A DNA stretch of 33,633 bases, from the NCBI GenBank assembly GCA_030692685.1, contig JAUXZO010000054.1, positions 1-33,633 on the forward strand. The letters are read 5' to 3'. Below are positions 16,711-25,457 of the stretch, piece after piece. The DNA comes from Acidovorax sp. (GTDB lineage Bacteria > Pseudomonadota > Gammaproteobacteria > Burkholderiales > Burkholderiaceae_C). The position numbers were made by a program, and so were the translations under genes. The notes under the pieces are model-generated. The model was not told where the DNA came from, did no database searches, and was given only the letters and a program-made list of their open reading frames with translations. Position 1 is the stretch's first letter; each line of letters starts with the position of its first letter.

Positions 16711-18395
16711 TTTTGTGGGGAATTCTCGCCAGTGTGGTGGGTGGGTTGGGCCTGTTTTTACTGGGCATGACGATGATGACCGACGGCCTGCGTCTGGCAG
16801 CAGGCCCGGCGCTGGAGCGTATTCTGGCCGGCGCCACGCGCACCCGTGCTCACGCCCTGGGGTCGGGAATGCTGGTCACGTCCCTGGTGCAATCTTCCAG
16901 TGCGGTGACAGTTGCCACCATTGGTTTTGTGAACGCGGGGCTGCTGCCACTTGGGGCTGCTCTGTGGGTGCTGTTCGGCGCCAATGTGGGCACCACCATG
17001 ACGGGGTGGATCGTGGCACTGGTGGGGCTCAAATTCAAGATTGAAGCGCTGGCCCTGCCGCTTCTGGGGCTGGGTGTGGTGATGCGGCTGACCGGCGAGG
17101 GTCAGCGCCGTGGCGCCTTGGGCTCGGCGCTTGCGGGTTTTGGGCTGCTGTTCATGGGCATTGCGATGCTGCAGCAGTCTTTCATTGGGCTTGCTGGTCA
17201 GGTCACGCTGCCACGGGGCGAGGGAGTGCTTGCCGTTATGGCGCAGGTGGGCATCGGGGCACTGATGACGGTGCTGATGCAGTCTTCCAGCGCTTCCATG
17301 GCCATTGCATTAACGGCTGCGCAGGAAGGGCTTTTGACACCACAGGGGGCCGCCGCAGTGGTCATCGGCTCCAACGTGGGCACCACGGTGACGGCCGTGC
17401 TGGCCACGCTGGGAGCCACCGCCAACGCGCGCCGTGCGGCTGCGGCCCATGTGCTTTTCAACGGCATCACTGGTGCGGTAGCGCTGCTGCTGTTGCCCTG
17501 GCTGGTGCCCGCGATATCTGTGGTCCGCGAAGCGCTGGACCTACCGGCCGACCCGGCCGCCAAGTTGGCACTCTTCCACACCCTCTTCAATTTAATGGGG
17601 ATATTGTTGATGTGGCCACTGGCTGGGCCCCTGGCGCGCTGGCTTCAGCAACGCTTCAAGGCCCGCGAAGAAGATGAAGCCCAGCCCCAGCACCTCGACG
17701 ATAACGTGCTGGCGGTGCCATCGCTGGCACTCGATGCACTGGATCTGGAAGTGGCCCGCATGGGGCATGTAGCTGTGCGCATGGCCCGTTCGGCGCTGCA
17801 CGGGGCCTCAGCACAAGCCCTGGCACGCGACCAGTACGTTGTCGCTCAGCTGGATGCGGCTGCGGAGTCTTTTGTCGAACGCATGAACCGCACGGCCATG
17901 TCTCAGCGCACCAGCGAGCGACTGGCAAAGGTGTTGCGCGTGCAGCGCTACCATCAGACCACCGCCCAAAGAGCTGTTGACGCAGCGCCACTGACAGGCC
18001 TGTCTGAAGGCTCGGTCAGCGCCCTGCATGGGGTGCTGGTGCAGCAGACGGATGCGTTGCTGGCGCTGTGTGATCCCATGGCTGGGGTGGTAAGCACCGC
18101 GCTTGTCGCGGCCCATGCCACCGCCATGGAGCTGTCGTACCAAGACCTCAAGGCTGAACTGCTTGCGGCGGGGGCACAAGGCCAGTTGCGCCTGACTGCG
18201 ATGGAAGACACGCTGCGCCGCCTGAGTGCTTTGCGACACGCAGCGCAGCAAGCCGTGAAGGCGCGCACTCGCAGGGACGCGAGTGGGATCGAAGCGGCGG
18301 AAGATGAGGCGCCTGCGCCGACGCCGTACGCGGACTCCGCAACACCTACAGCGCCGCAAGAGGCACAACAAGCGCGAGAGGTGCTGGAGCGATGA
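16707..18395 (+). CDS. Na/Pi cotransporter II-related protein with C-terminal PhoU-like domain
   Basis: The 562-residue product has two inverted NaPi-II repeats with the hallmark QSSSA sequence: LVQSSSAVTVATIGFVNAG near residues 58-76 and LMQSSSASMAIALTAAQEG near 190-208. The paired GANVGTTMTG and GSNVGTTVTAV are also present. After about residue 330 comes a mostly helical, soluble, PhoU-like region, ending in an Ala/Pro/Glu-rich tail. The family exports or exchanges phosphate with sodium. ATG 16707 overlaps the upstream stop (ATGA); an upstream ATG at 16557 is rejected because it lies inside the symporter gene. It also overlaps the next gene by four bases. Confidence 0.92.
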   Translation: MILWGILASVVGGLGLFLLGMTMMTDGLRLAAGPALERILAGATRTRAHALGSGMLVTSLVQSSSAVTVATIGFVNAGLLPLGAALWVLFGANVGTTMTGWIVALVGLKFKIEALALPLLGLGVVMRLTGEGQRRGALGSALAGFGLLFMGIAMLQQSFIGLAGQVTLPRGEGVLAVMAQVGIGALMTVLMQSSSASMAIALTAAQEGLLTPQGAAAVVIGSNVGTTVTAVLATLGATANARRAAAAHVLFNGITGAVALLLLPWLVPAISVVREALDLPADPAAKLALFHTLFNLMGILLMWPLAGPLARWLQQRFKAREEDEAQPQHLDDNVLAVPSLALDALDLEVARMGHVAVRMARSALHGASAQALARDQYVVAQLDAAAESFVERMNRTAMSQRTSERLAKVLRVQRYHQTTAQRAVDAAPLTGLSEGSVSALHGVLVQQTDALLALCDPMAGVVSTALVAAHATAMELSYQDLKAELLAAGAQGQLRLTAMEDTLRRLSALRHAAQQAVKARTRRDASGIEAAEDEAPAPTPYADSATPTAPQEAQQAREVLER

Positions 18396-18949
18396 CACCG
18401 AAGGTTTCGGTCGGTGAGCGGCTGTCGGGATTGCCACCCGTGGTATCTCCGCAGACAAGGGTGTTGATACTGGGCAGCTTCCCGGGCATCGCGTCATTGC
18501 GTGCGCGGCAGTATTACGGGCACCCGCAAAACCATTTTTGGCGCATTTTGCAGGTTCTGTGGCCGCAGGATGTTTTACCGCCCGCCCCGGGCAGCTACGC
18601 CGAGCGGTGCCAATGGCTGCTCGATCACCGCCTGGGGGTGTGGGACGTATACGCCAGCTGCGTGCGCGAGGGCAGCTTGGACACCTCTATCCGCGAAGCC
18701 CTCGTCAATGACTTTGCCTCGCTGCGCGCGCATTGCCCCGGGCTGAGCGCCATTGCTCACAATGGGGCTGAAAGCTTCAAGCACGCCCCTCAGGTGCTGT
18801 GCAGCTTGCAGGTGCCTGCAGTGGACGCGGCCAATACGCCCATCGAATCCATTAAGCTGCCTTCCACCAGTCCGGCAAATGCCTCCTGGAGTTTTGAACG
18901 TAAATTGGCTGCCTGGGCTGATCTGATGGCCCGGCACGGATTGTTGTGA
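18392..18949 (+). CDS. DNA-deoxyinosine glycosylase-like protein (UDG family 6)
   Basis: The 185-residue product belongs to the uracil-DNA glycosylase superfamily, hypoxanthine-DNA glycosylase branch. Motif 1 is LILGSFPGIASLRARQYYGHPQNHFW (residues about 25-50), in which Asn of HPQN is the family's key catalytic residue. Motif 2 is LPSTSPANA near 156-164. It would remove hypoxanthine produced by adenine deamination. The gene starts in an ATGA overlap with the Na/Pi gene, with GGAG just upstream, so a DNA repair enzyme is co-transcribed with transporters. The next gene begins immediately after its stop codon. Confidence 0.88.
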   Translation: MTPKVSVGERLSGLPPVVSPQTRVLILGSFPGIASLRARQYYGHPQNHFWRILQVLWPQDVLPPAPGSYAERCQWLLDHRLGVWDVYASCVREGSLDTSIREALVNDFASLRAHCPGLSAIAHNGAESFKHAPQVLCSLQVPAVDAANTPIESIKLPSTSPANASWSFERKLAAWADLMARHGLL

Positions 18950-19714
18950 ATGACCCGAAAAAAAGAGAAAACGATAGAACTGCCGGAAGTTAGCGTGTCG
19001 GACGATGGCGAGGTGCGCCATCTGCATCTGGGAACGCCGTGGATTCAAGGCTCCATGCGTGTCGACCAGCCGTTCGAGATTGAGCTGGAATATGTACAGC
19101 GCATGATGGTGTGGTTGTTGTTTGCCGACCCGGCCCAGGTGTCCAAGGGACACGCGATGCAGCTGGGCCTCGGGGCCGGGGCTATCACCAAGTTTTGTCA
19201 CAAAAAGCTGCGGGTGTGCACCACCACGATTGAACTGAACCCCCAGGTGCTGACCGTGTGCCGCCAATGGTTCAAGTTGCCGCCCGACGGCCCCAAGCTG
19301 CGCGTGGTGATTGCCGATGCCGCGCAGGAGATCAAGAACCCGATGTGGCTGGGCACGGTGGACGCGCTGGCGGTAGACCTGTATGACCACGAGGCGGCCG
19401 CTCCCGTGCTCGATAGCCCCGACTTCTATGCCGATTGCCGTGCCTTGCTGACCGAAACTGGCAGCATGACCGTCAACCTGTTCGGCCGGGCATCCAGCTT
19501 TGATCGCAGCTTGAAAAGCATGGCCCAGGCTTTTGGTGAAGACGCTTTGTGGGCGTTCAAGCCCACGCGTGAAGGCAATACCGTGGTGTTGGCCCAGCGG
19601 ACGCCCCTGCGGCCAAAGCGCACCGAGCTTGCCGCTCGGGCCGAGGCCATTCAGGCCCGATGGGGCCTGCCCACCAGCAAATGGCTGCGGGTGTTCAAAC
19701 CCGTGGCCGCATGA
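18950..19714 (+). CDS. Spermidine-synthase-like methyltransferase-fold protein
   Basis: The 254-residue product has the Rossmann nucleotide-binding core of the spermidine synthase superfamily: LGLGAGAIT at residues 72-80, then the acidic strand end TTIELNP at 92-98 and VVIADAAQEI further on. The usual catalytic motif around the aminopropyl-acceptor Asp is replaced by AVDLYDHEAA, and the N-terminal beta-domain is short, so true polyamine synthesis is uncertain. Its ATG directly follows the TGA of the glycosylase gene with no spacer, so the two are probably translationally linked. A 42-base gap leads to the secretion-type ATPase. Confidence 0.8.
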   Translation: MTRKKEKTIELPEVSVSDDGEVRHLHLGTPWIQGSMRVDQPFEIELEYVQRMMVWLLFADPAQVSKGHAMQLGLGAGAITKFCHKKLRVCTTTIELNPQVLTVCRQWFKLPPDGPKLRVVIADAAQEIKNPMWLGTVDALAVDLYDHEAAAPVLDSPDFYADCRALLTETGSMTVNLFGRASSFDRSLKSMAQAFGEDALWAFKPTREGNTVVLAQRTPLRPKRTELAARAEAIQARWGLPTSKWLRVFKPVAA

Positions 19715-19756
19715 GCTGCGACGCTGCTCCGTGGCGCACGCCAACCAAGGATTGAA

Positions 19757-21556
19757 ATGAAAGCGAATTCAGTGTCCACCCCGCCTGCTACGCCGACGCC
19801 CTATGTGGGGCCGGTGGACTGGCGCCGCATGGTTGGCTGGCTCAGTGATGACGGCGTGATCTCCCCCGAAGAGGCCCAACGCACCGTCGCGCGTTGCTCG
19901 CAGGCCGAGAGCTCGCAACATGCCTTGGTGCGCCTGGCCAACGTGGCCATGGCGCGCGCCAGTGATGGCAAGCCGCTGGACATCGAAGCGCTGTCCGAGT
20001 ACCTCGCCAAACGTGCGGGCCTGCAATATTTGCGCATTGACCCTTTGAAGGTGGATGTGGGCCGCGTGTCTGACACCATGAGCGCTACCTATGCCGAGCG
20101 GCACAAGGTGCTGCCGGTGCAGGTGACCACCAAGGAGGTGGTGGTAGCCACGGCAGAGCCCTTTATGGATGACTGGGTAGCCGAGGTGGAGCGCCAGTCC
20201 CGGCGCACCGTGCGCCGCGTGGTGGCCAGCCCCGTGGATATTCACCGGTTCACTGCGGAGTTTTTTGCGTTGGCCAAATCGGTGCGCGCTGCACAAAAGG
20301 CTGGGGGCGCGTCGGGCGGCAGCAGCTTTGAGCAGTTGGTAGAGCTGGGCAAAAGCAACAAGCAGCTTGACGCCAACGACCAGGGCGTGGTCAAGGTGGT
20401 GGACTGGCTCTGGCAATACGCGTTTGATCAGCGCGCTAGCGACATCCATCTGGAGCCGCGGCGCGATCAGGGCGTGATCCGGTTCCGTATCGACGGGGTG
20501 CTGCACCCCGTCTACCAGATGCCCATGGGCGTGCACAACGCCATGGTGTCCCGCATCAAGCTGCTGGGCCGCATCGATGTGGTCGAAAAGCGCCGTCCTC
20601 AGGATGGCCGCATCAAGACCCGCAACCAGCGCGGAGATGAGGTGGAAATGCGACTTTCCACGCTGCCCACCGCGTTCGGCGAAAAAATGGTGATGCGGAT
20701 TTTTGACCCCGACAACGCCGTCAAAGACCTGGACGCATTGGGTTTTGCCCAGCACGACGCGCAGCGCTGGGAGGCGCTGGTCAAGCGCCCGCACGGCATC
20801 ATTTTGGTGACGGGGCCTACGGGCTCGGGCAAAACCACCACCCTGTACTCGACCCTGAAACGGGTGGCAACCGAAGAGGTCAACGTCAGCACGGTGGAAG
20901 ACCCCATAGAAATGATCGAGCCCAGCTTCAACCAGACGCAGGTGCAGCCCCAGCTCGATTTCAACTTTGCCGAAGGCCTGCGCGCGTTGATGCGGCAGGA
21001 CCCGGACATCATCATGGTTGGCGAAATCCGCGATCTGGAAACTGCCGAAATGGCCATCCAGGCGGCGCTGACGGGCCACCTGGTGTTCTCCACCTTGCAC
21101 ACCAACGACGCACCGTCGGCCATCACCCGCATGATGGAGCTGGGGGTGCCGTCTTACCTTATCAACGCCACGCTTTTGGGTGTGCTGGCCCAGCGGCTGG
21201 TGCGCACGCTGTGCAAGCAGTGCAAAGAAAAGGACGAAGCGGCTGCCCGCGAGACGCTGACCGAAGTGGTCAAGCCCTGGAAGATCAACGGCGCCTACCA
21301 GCCCTTCAAACCTGTCGGCTGCGTGGACTGCCGAATGAGCGGCTTTCGGGGCCGCATGGGCTTGTACGAACTGCTCACGGTGAGTGAGGCGCTCAAGGAC
21401 AAGATTACCCAGGCGCCGTCCATTGATGTACTGCGCCGCCAGGCCGTTGCCGACGGCATGCGCCCCCTGCGCTTGGCGGGTGCCTTGCGGGTGGCCGAAG
21501 GATTGACGACATTGGAAGAAGTGGTGGCAGCCACCCCGCCGATGGAGCACACATAG
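19757..21556 (+). CDS. GspE/PilB-family secretion or pilus ATPase
   Basis: The 599-residue product is a hexameric motor ATPase of the type II secretion / type IV pilus family. Walker A is GPTGSGKTTT near residue 353, the Asp box EDPIEMI near 379, Walker B DIIMVGEIRD near 417 and the His box STLHTNDA near 442. The zinc-binding CKQC and CVDC pairs lie near 486 and 522. The N-terminus (VDWRRMVGWLSDDGVISPEEAQRTVAR) resembles a degenerate MshEN/GspE N-terminal domain. AAGGA five bases before ATG 19757 supports the start. No pilC, pilD, pilin or gsp genes are nearby, so it is an orphan ATPase; whether it drives pili or secretion cannot be told. Confidence 0.92.
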   Translation: MKANSVSTPPATPTPYVGPVDWRRMVGWLSDDGVISPEEAQRTVARCSQAESSQHALVRLANVAMARASDGKPLDIEALSEYLAKRAGLQYLRIDPLKVDVGRVSDTMSATYAERHKVLPVQVTTKEVVVATAEPFMDDWVAEVERQSRRTVRRVVASPVDIHRFTAEFFALAKSVRAAQKAGGASGGSSFEQLVELGKSNKQLDANDQGVVKVVDWLWQYAFDQRASDIHLEPRRDQGVIRFRIDGVLHPVYQMPMGVHNAMVSRIKLLGRIDVVEKRRPQDGRIKTRNQRGDEVEMRLSTLPTAFGEKMVMRIFDPDNAVKDLDALGFAQHDAQRWEALVKRPHGIILVTGPTGSGKTTTLYSTLKRVATEEVNVSTVEDPIEMIEPSFNQTQVQPQLDFNFAEGLRALMRQDPDIIMVGEIRDLETAEMAIQAALTGHLVFSTLHTNDAPSAITRMMELGVPSYLINATLLGVLAQRLVRTLCKQCKEKDEAAARETLTEVVKPWKINGAYQPFKPVGCVDCRMSGFRGRMGLYELLTVSEALKDKITQAPSIDVLRRQAVADGMRPLRLAGALRVAEGLTTLEEVVAATPPMEHT

Positions 21557-21618
21557 AGGTCTCCAGTACGGATGGTCGCCTGCTGATTTGTCCTGGGACG
21601 GGCGGTTAAGGCGTTACC

Positions 21619-21641
21619 GGATGTAGGTGGAATCCACATCC
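21619..21641. promoter_or_regulatory. Inverted repeats upstream of tctB
   Basis: GGATGT (21619-21624) pairs with ACATCC (21636-21641), and inside it GTGG (21627-21630) pairs with CCAC (21634-21637) around AAT. It sits about 60 bases before tctB and could be an operator or a leader hairpin. There is no T-tract, so it is not a terminator for the ATPase gene. Confidence 0.3.
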
Positions 21642-21702
21642 GCAAAGAGGGTGCTTGCCCGCACAATCGCCCAGTTGAGATTTCCCCCAAAGGAGACAAT
21701 TC

Positions 21703-22191
21703 GTGAAAATCAAGAGTCAAAAAGACTTTTTTGCCGGCCTCATGTTCATGAGCATCGGCGTGGCGTTTGCGTGGGGAGCAACCACGTACAACGTTGGCAA
21801 CGGCGCCCGCATGGGCCCCGGTTACTTTCCCCTGATGCTCGGTATCTTGCTTGCCTTTATCGGCAGCCTGATCGCCTTCAAGGCCACCACGGTTGAAACC
21901 CAGGACGGCGACAAGATTGGAAAGTGGGCCTGGAAGCCGCTCTTCTTCATTTTGGCTGCCAATTTTGCGTTCGGTATTTTGTTGGGCGGCTTGCCCACCA
22001 TGGGCATTCCGGCGATGGGCCTTATTGTGGGCATCTATGCACTGACGTTCATTGCCAGTCTGGCGGGCCAGGAGTTTCACGCAAAGTCCGTGTTCATCCT
22101 TGCCACCGTGCTGGCGGTGGGCAGTTATGTGGCATTCGTCTGGGCGCTCAAGTTGCAGTTCCCTGTGTGGCCGAGTTTCATCACAGGTTGA
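21703..22191 (+). CDS. tctB: Tripartite tricarboxylate transporter small membrane subunit TctB
   Basis: The 162-residue product has four hydrophobic segments and the TctB family layout, beginning MKIKSQKDFFAGLMFMSIG with GARMGPGYFPLMLG near residues 34-47. It is the small subunit of the TTT-family carboxylate importer. AAAGGAGA stands just before a start in good position. tctA follows after 15 bases. No tctC binding-protein gene and no tctDE two-component genes are in the window. Confidence 0.92.
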   Translation: MKIKSQKDFFAGLMFMSIGVAFAWGATTYNVGNGARMGPGYFPLMLGILLAFIGSLIAFKATTVETQDGDKIGKWAWKPLFFILAANFAFGILLGGLPTMGIPAMGLIVGIYALTFIASLAGQEFHAKSVFILATVLAVGSYVAFVWALKLQFPVWPSFITG

Positions 22192-22206
22192 TCAGGAGCA
22201 CCGACC

Positions 22207-23718
22207 ATGGATCTATTTGACAATCTGGCGCTTGGTTTTGGCGTCGCGTTCACGTTTCAAAACCTTATCTACTGCTTTGTTGGCTGTCTGTTGGGCACGC
22301 TGATTGGCGTGCTCCCTGGCATTGGCCCCGTGGCGACCATCGCCATGCTGCTGCCTGCCACCTACGCGCTGCCTCCTGTTGCCGCGCTGATCATGCTGGC
22401 AGGTATTTACTACGGTGCGCAATACGGTGGTTCGACCACCGCCATTTTGGTCAATTTGCCCGGCGAGTCATCGTCTGTGGTGACCGTGATCGATGGCTAC
22501 CAGATGGCGCGCAAGGGGCGAGCGGGCCCTGCGCTGGCGGCTGCGGGCTTGGGTTCGTTTTTTGCGGGTTGTGTGGGCACGCTGATTCTGGCGGCCTTCG
22601 CCCCACCGCTGACCGAAGTGGCTTTCAAGTTCGGCCCTGCCGAATACTTCTCGCTGATGACCTTGGGTCTGATCGGTGCCGTGGTGCTCGCTTCGGGTTC
22701 GCTGCTCAAGGCCGTGGCCATGATCGTGCTGGGTCTGCTGATGGGCCTGGTGGGCACCGATGTGAATTCGGGTGTCGCGCGCTTCAGCTTTGATATTCCT
22801 GAGCTGACCGACGGTATCGGCTTTGTGACCATCGCCATGGGTGTGTTTGGCTACGGCGAAATCATCGCCAACCTCTCACGTCCCGACGATGAGCTCGAAG
22901 TGTTCACTGCCAAGGTGGAAGGCCTGTTCCCCACCAAGGAAGACTTCAAGCGGATGATTCCTGCAGTGCTTCGCGGCACAGCGCTCGGTGCAGCCCTGGG
23001 CATCCTGCCCGGTGGTGGCGCACTGCTGGCGGCGTTTGCTGCGTACACGGTTGAAAAGAAGACCAAGCTCAAGCCCGGCGAAGTGCCCTTCGGCCAAGGC
23101 AACATTCGCGGTGTGGCTGCGCCTGAGTCTGCGAACAATGCGGGTTCGCAAACCTCGTTCATCCCATTGCTGACACTGGGTATTCCACCCAACGCCGTGA
23201 TGGCGCTGATGGTGGGTGCCATGACGATCCACAACATCCAGCCTGGCCCTCAGGTGATGACGAGCAACCCCGAGCTGTTCTGGGGCCTGATCGCATCGAT
23301 GTGGATTGGCAATGCAATGCTGATTGTTCTGAATCTGCCGCTGATCGGTATCTGGATCAAGTTGCTGACCGTGCCTTATCGCTGGCTGTTCCCGTCCATC
23401 GTGTTGTTCTGTGCTGTGGGTGTGTACTCCACCAACAACAACACCTGGGATATCTGGATGGTGGGTGCCTTTGGCCTGGTGGGCTACATCTTCCACAAGC
23501 TGGGCACCGAACCCGCTCCGCTGCTGCTCGGATTCATTCTGGGCCCGATGATGGAAGAAAACCTGCGCCGGGCGCTGCTGCTGTCACGGGGTGACTGGAG
23601 TGTGTTTGTGACGCGTCCTTTGTCTGCAGGCCTGCTGGCTGCCGCAGCCCTGTTGCTCATCATCGTGTTGCTCCCTTCGGTCAAGAACAAACGCGAAGAG
23701 GCTTTTGTCGAAGAGTGA
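22207..23718 (+). CDS. tctA: Tripartite tricarboxylate transporter large membrane subunit TctA
   Basis: The 503-residue product is the large permease subunit, with about 12 membrane segments. Conserved TctA stretches are GTLIGVLPGIGPVATIAMLLP, YYGAQYGGSTTAILVNLPGE, ALGILPGGGALLAAFAAYTVEKK and GAMTIHNIQPGPQ. The substrate depends on the periplasmic TctC/Bug receptor, which is not encoded here, so this transporter must borrow one from elsewhere in the genome. It is read with tctB and ends 26 bases before a strong terminator. Confidence 0.94.
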   Translation: MDLFDNLALGFGVAFTFQNLIYCFVGCLLGTLIGVLPGIGPVATIAMLLPATYALPPVAALIMLAGIYYGAQYGGSTTAILVNLPGESSSVVTVIDGYQMARKGRAGPALAAAGLGSFFAGCVGTLILAAFAPPLTEVAFKFGPAEYFSLMTLGLIGAVVLASGSLLKAVAMIVLGLLMGLVGTDVNSGVARFSFDIPELTDGIGFVTIAMGVFGYGEIIANLSRPDDELEVFTAKVEGLFPTKEDFKRMIPAVLRGTALGAALGILPGGGALLAAFAAYTVEKKTKLKPGEVPFGQGNIRGVAAPESANNAGSQTSFIPLLTLGIPPNAVMALMVGAMTIHNIQPGPQVMTSNPELFWGLIASMWIGNAMLIVLNLPLIGIWIKLLTVPYRWLFPSIVLFCAVGVYSTNNNTWDIWMVGAFGLVGYIFHKLGTEPAPLLLGFILGPMMEENLRRALLLSRGDWSVFVTRPLSAGLLAAAALLLIIVLLPSVKNKREEAFVEE

Positions 23719-23744
23719 TCGACAACCCCTGGTCTTGACTCCAC

Positions 23745-23775
23745 AACAACGGCACCTTCGGGTGCCGTTGTTTTT
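23745..23775 (+). terminator. Rho-independent terminator after tctA
   Basis: A perfect 12-base-pair stem (AACAACGGCACC / GGTGCCGTTGTT) encloses a TTCG tetraloop closed by C-G, the exceptionally stable cUUCGg form. The stem runs into a T-tract (five T in a row at 23771-23775). Confidence 0.95.
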
Positions 23776-23860
23776 CAGGCGGTCTCCTTGCCCGCGAACA
23801 CGTTTGGTGGCCCGTGTGCCACCAGGGTCGGTACACAATCGCGGACAGAGGTCCGTCCGC

Positions 23861-25159
23861 ATGCCAACTCCTGTTTATCCCGCGCAGCATCCCCACCGGG
23901 CGATGCTGCACAACGAAATCCACGCCCGCCCGCCCGAGGCGATGACGGCCCCCTTGGCCATTGCCCACATCGTGATGCTGGCCGATGCGGCGGGACGCGA
24001 AGCCAGCCGTGGTCACGTGGCGGCGCTTTTGCGCGACCACCACATGGCGTTGCCCGACGCCCACACCACCCACCTGCGCATGGACGTGGGCGCATACCGC
24101 ATCCGCTGGGAGATGCACACGGAATTTGTGTCCTGGACTTTTACGGTGCCGACCGCGGTGGATGCCTTTGGCGAGCGCGAGCCCGCCAGTGCCATCGATG
24201 CCGTGCCGCGCGACTGGCTGGCCGCCTTGCCCGGCCAATGCTTGTGTAGCCTCAATTTATGGGTGTTGCCGACGCACACGTTTGGCTCTGGCTCGCTCGT
24301 CAAACATGTGCTGCACGAAGACACGCTGGTGGCCTCCACCGTGGCCGACGGGCACGGCGAGGTGTACACCGACTTTGCCATCCATGCCGATGGGTTTTCT
24401 CGCATGGTGCTGCTGGCGGGGGGCATGACGCCGCGCCGCCTGGGCCGATTGGTGCAGCGCTTGCTGGAGATTGAAACCTACCGCATGGCTGCTCTGCTGG
24501 GCCTGCCTGCCGCCCGCGAGGCCGCCAGTGAACTGGCCTTTGCCGAGCGCGAACTGGCCGCGCTGGCCGATGCCATCCGCACCGCCAACCGCGATGCAGA
24601 GCCTGCGCTGCTCGACCGCTTGACCCGACTGGCCGGGCAGGTGGAAAGCCAGTACGCGGCGACACACTCGCGCTTTTCTGCCAGCAGCGCCTACTTCGAG
24701 CTGCTGGACAAACGCATTCAAGACATCGCCGAGTCGCGTCTGGCGGGCATGCAGACCATTCGCGAGTTCATGGACCGGCGCCTCACCCCCGCGCGCAGCA
24801 CCTGCGAATGGGCAGCGCGGCGGCAGGACGCGCTCTCTCAGCGGGTCTCGCGCATGAGCAACCTGCTGCGCACGCGGGTCGAGATCGAGCAACAGCAAAG
24901 CAGCCAGGCGCTGTTGACCACCATGAACCACCGGCAAGACCTGCAGCTCAAGATGCAGTCCACGGTGGAGGGTCTGTCGGTAGCGGCCATTACGTACTAC
25001 ATCGTGGGGCTGGTGAGCTACCTGGCCAAAGGGGCGCAAAAACTGGGCTGGCCTTTGTCGCCCGAAAGCACGGCCGCCCTGGCCATACCGGTGGTGGCGG
25101 TGGGCGTGTGGTGGTCGTTGCGGCGGCTGCACCACCGCGTGTTTTCCAGGCCCCACTGA
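23861..25159 (+). CDS. DUF3422 family protein
   Basis: The 432-residue product matches the DUF3422 pattern: LHNEIHARPPE near residues 15-25, LRMDVGAYRIRWEMHTEFVSWTF, and an internal helical region with many charged residues that may form coiled coil. Two membrane segments lie at the C-terminus (about 366-385 and 400-420). The function of the family is unknown; the topology suggests a large cytosolic domain held at the inner membrane. ATG 23861 has only a weak AGAGG upstream; ATG 23903 is an alternative. The frame extends back to 23705, but that part overlaps the tctA end and the terminator and is rejected. Confidence 0.87.
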   Translation: MPTPVYPAQHPHRAMLHNEIHARPPEAMTAPLAIAHIVMLADAAGREASRGHVAALLRDHHMALPDAHTTHLRMDVGAYRIRWEMHTEFVSWTFTVPTAVDAFGEREPASAIDAVPRDWLAALPGQCLCSLNLWVLPTHTFGSGSLVKHVLHEDTLVASTVADGHGEVYTDFAIHADGFSRMVLLAGGMTPRRLGRLVQRLLEIETYRMAALLGLPAAREAASELAFAERELAALADAIRTANRDAEPALLDRLTRLAGQVESQYAATHSRFSASSAYFELLDKRIQDIAESRLAGMQTIREFMDRRLTPARSTCEWAARRQDALSQRVSRMSNLLRTRVEIEQQQSSQALLTTMNHRQDLQLKMQSTVEGLSVAAITYYIVGLVSYLAKGAQKLGWPLSPESTAALAIPVVAVGVWWSLRRLHHRVFSRPH

Positions 25160-25393
25160 GACCGCGAACACGCTCTGCGGTGCTGAGACTTTGCGTGGTG
25201 CCCAAACCATCGTCGATGGCGGGGGCACCAGCACAGAGGCTAGATGGCGTCTGCATGGCGTCCCGTGCCAAACTCATCAAATACGAGCACGAAGATGTGG
25301 CGCGGACCCGTTCATCTGGCGCTTGGGCGGCCTCGGCCTCCCGCCGTGAGCGCTGCAATGGCCCAGCGGCCCAGCGGCCGGTTTTTGACGAAA

Positions 25394-25457
25394 TTTGAGT
25401 AAAAAGTGCCTTCAGCCCAATCACCACAAGCGCTAGCAGCTAGAAAAAACGTAGCAA
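25394..25457 (-). repeat. GCGCTAG-type dispersed element, copy D (at the start of the EamA gene)
   Basis: Read on the minus strand, it shows GCTAC, then TAGCTGCTAGCGCTT, a 7-base centre, a degraded right arm, then GGCACTTTTT. The same order of blocks is seen in copies A and B. The plus strand carries AAGCGCTAGCAGCTAG at 25428-25443. It spans the GTG start and the first codons of the EamA gene. Confidence 0.6.

Noticed and set aside
19769..21550. 593-codon open frame on the minus strand opposite the PilB/GspE ATPase
   Set aside because: Its translation is His/Gln/Arg-rich without domains; the plus frame has Walker and zinc motifs.
25244..25402. 52-codon open frame with an AGAGG signal before the EamA gene
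   Set aside because: The Arg/Pro-rich product looks like out-of-frame GC-rich sequence, matches no family known to me, and its end overlaps repeat copy D.
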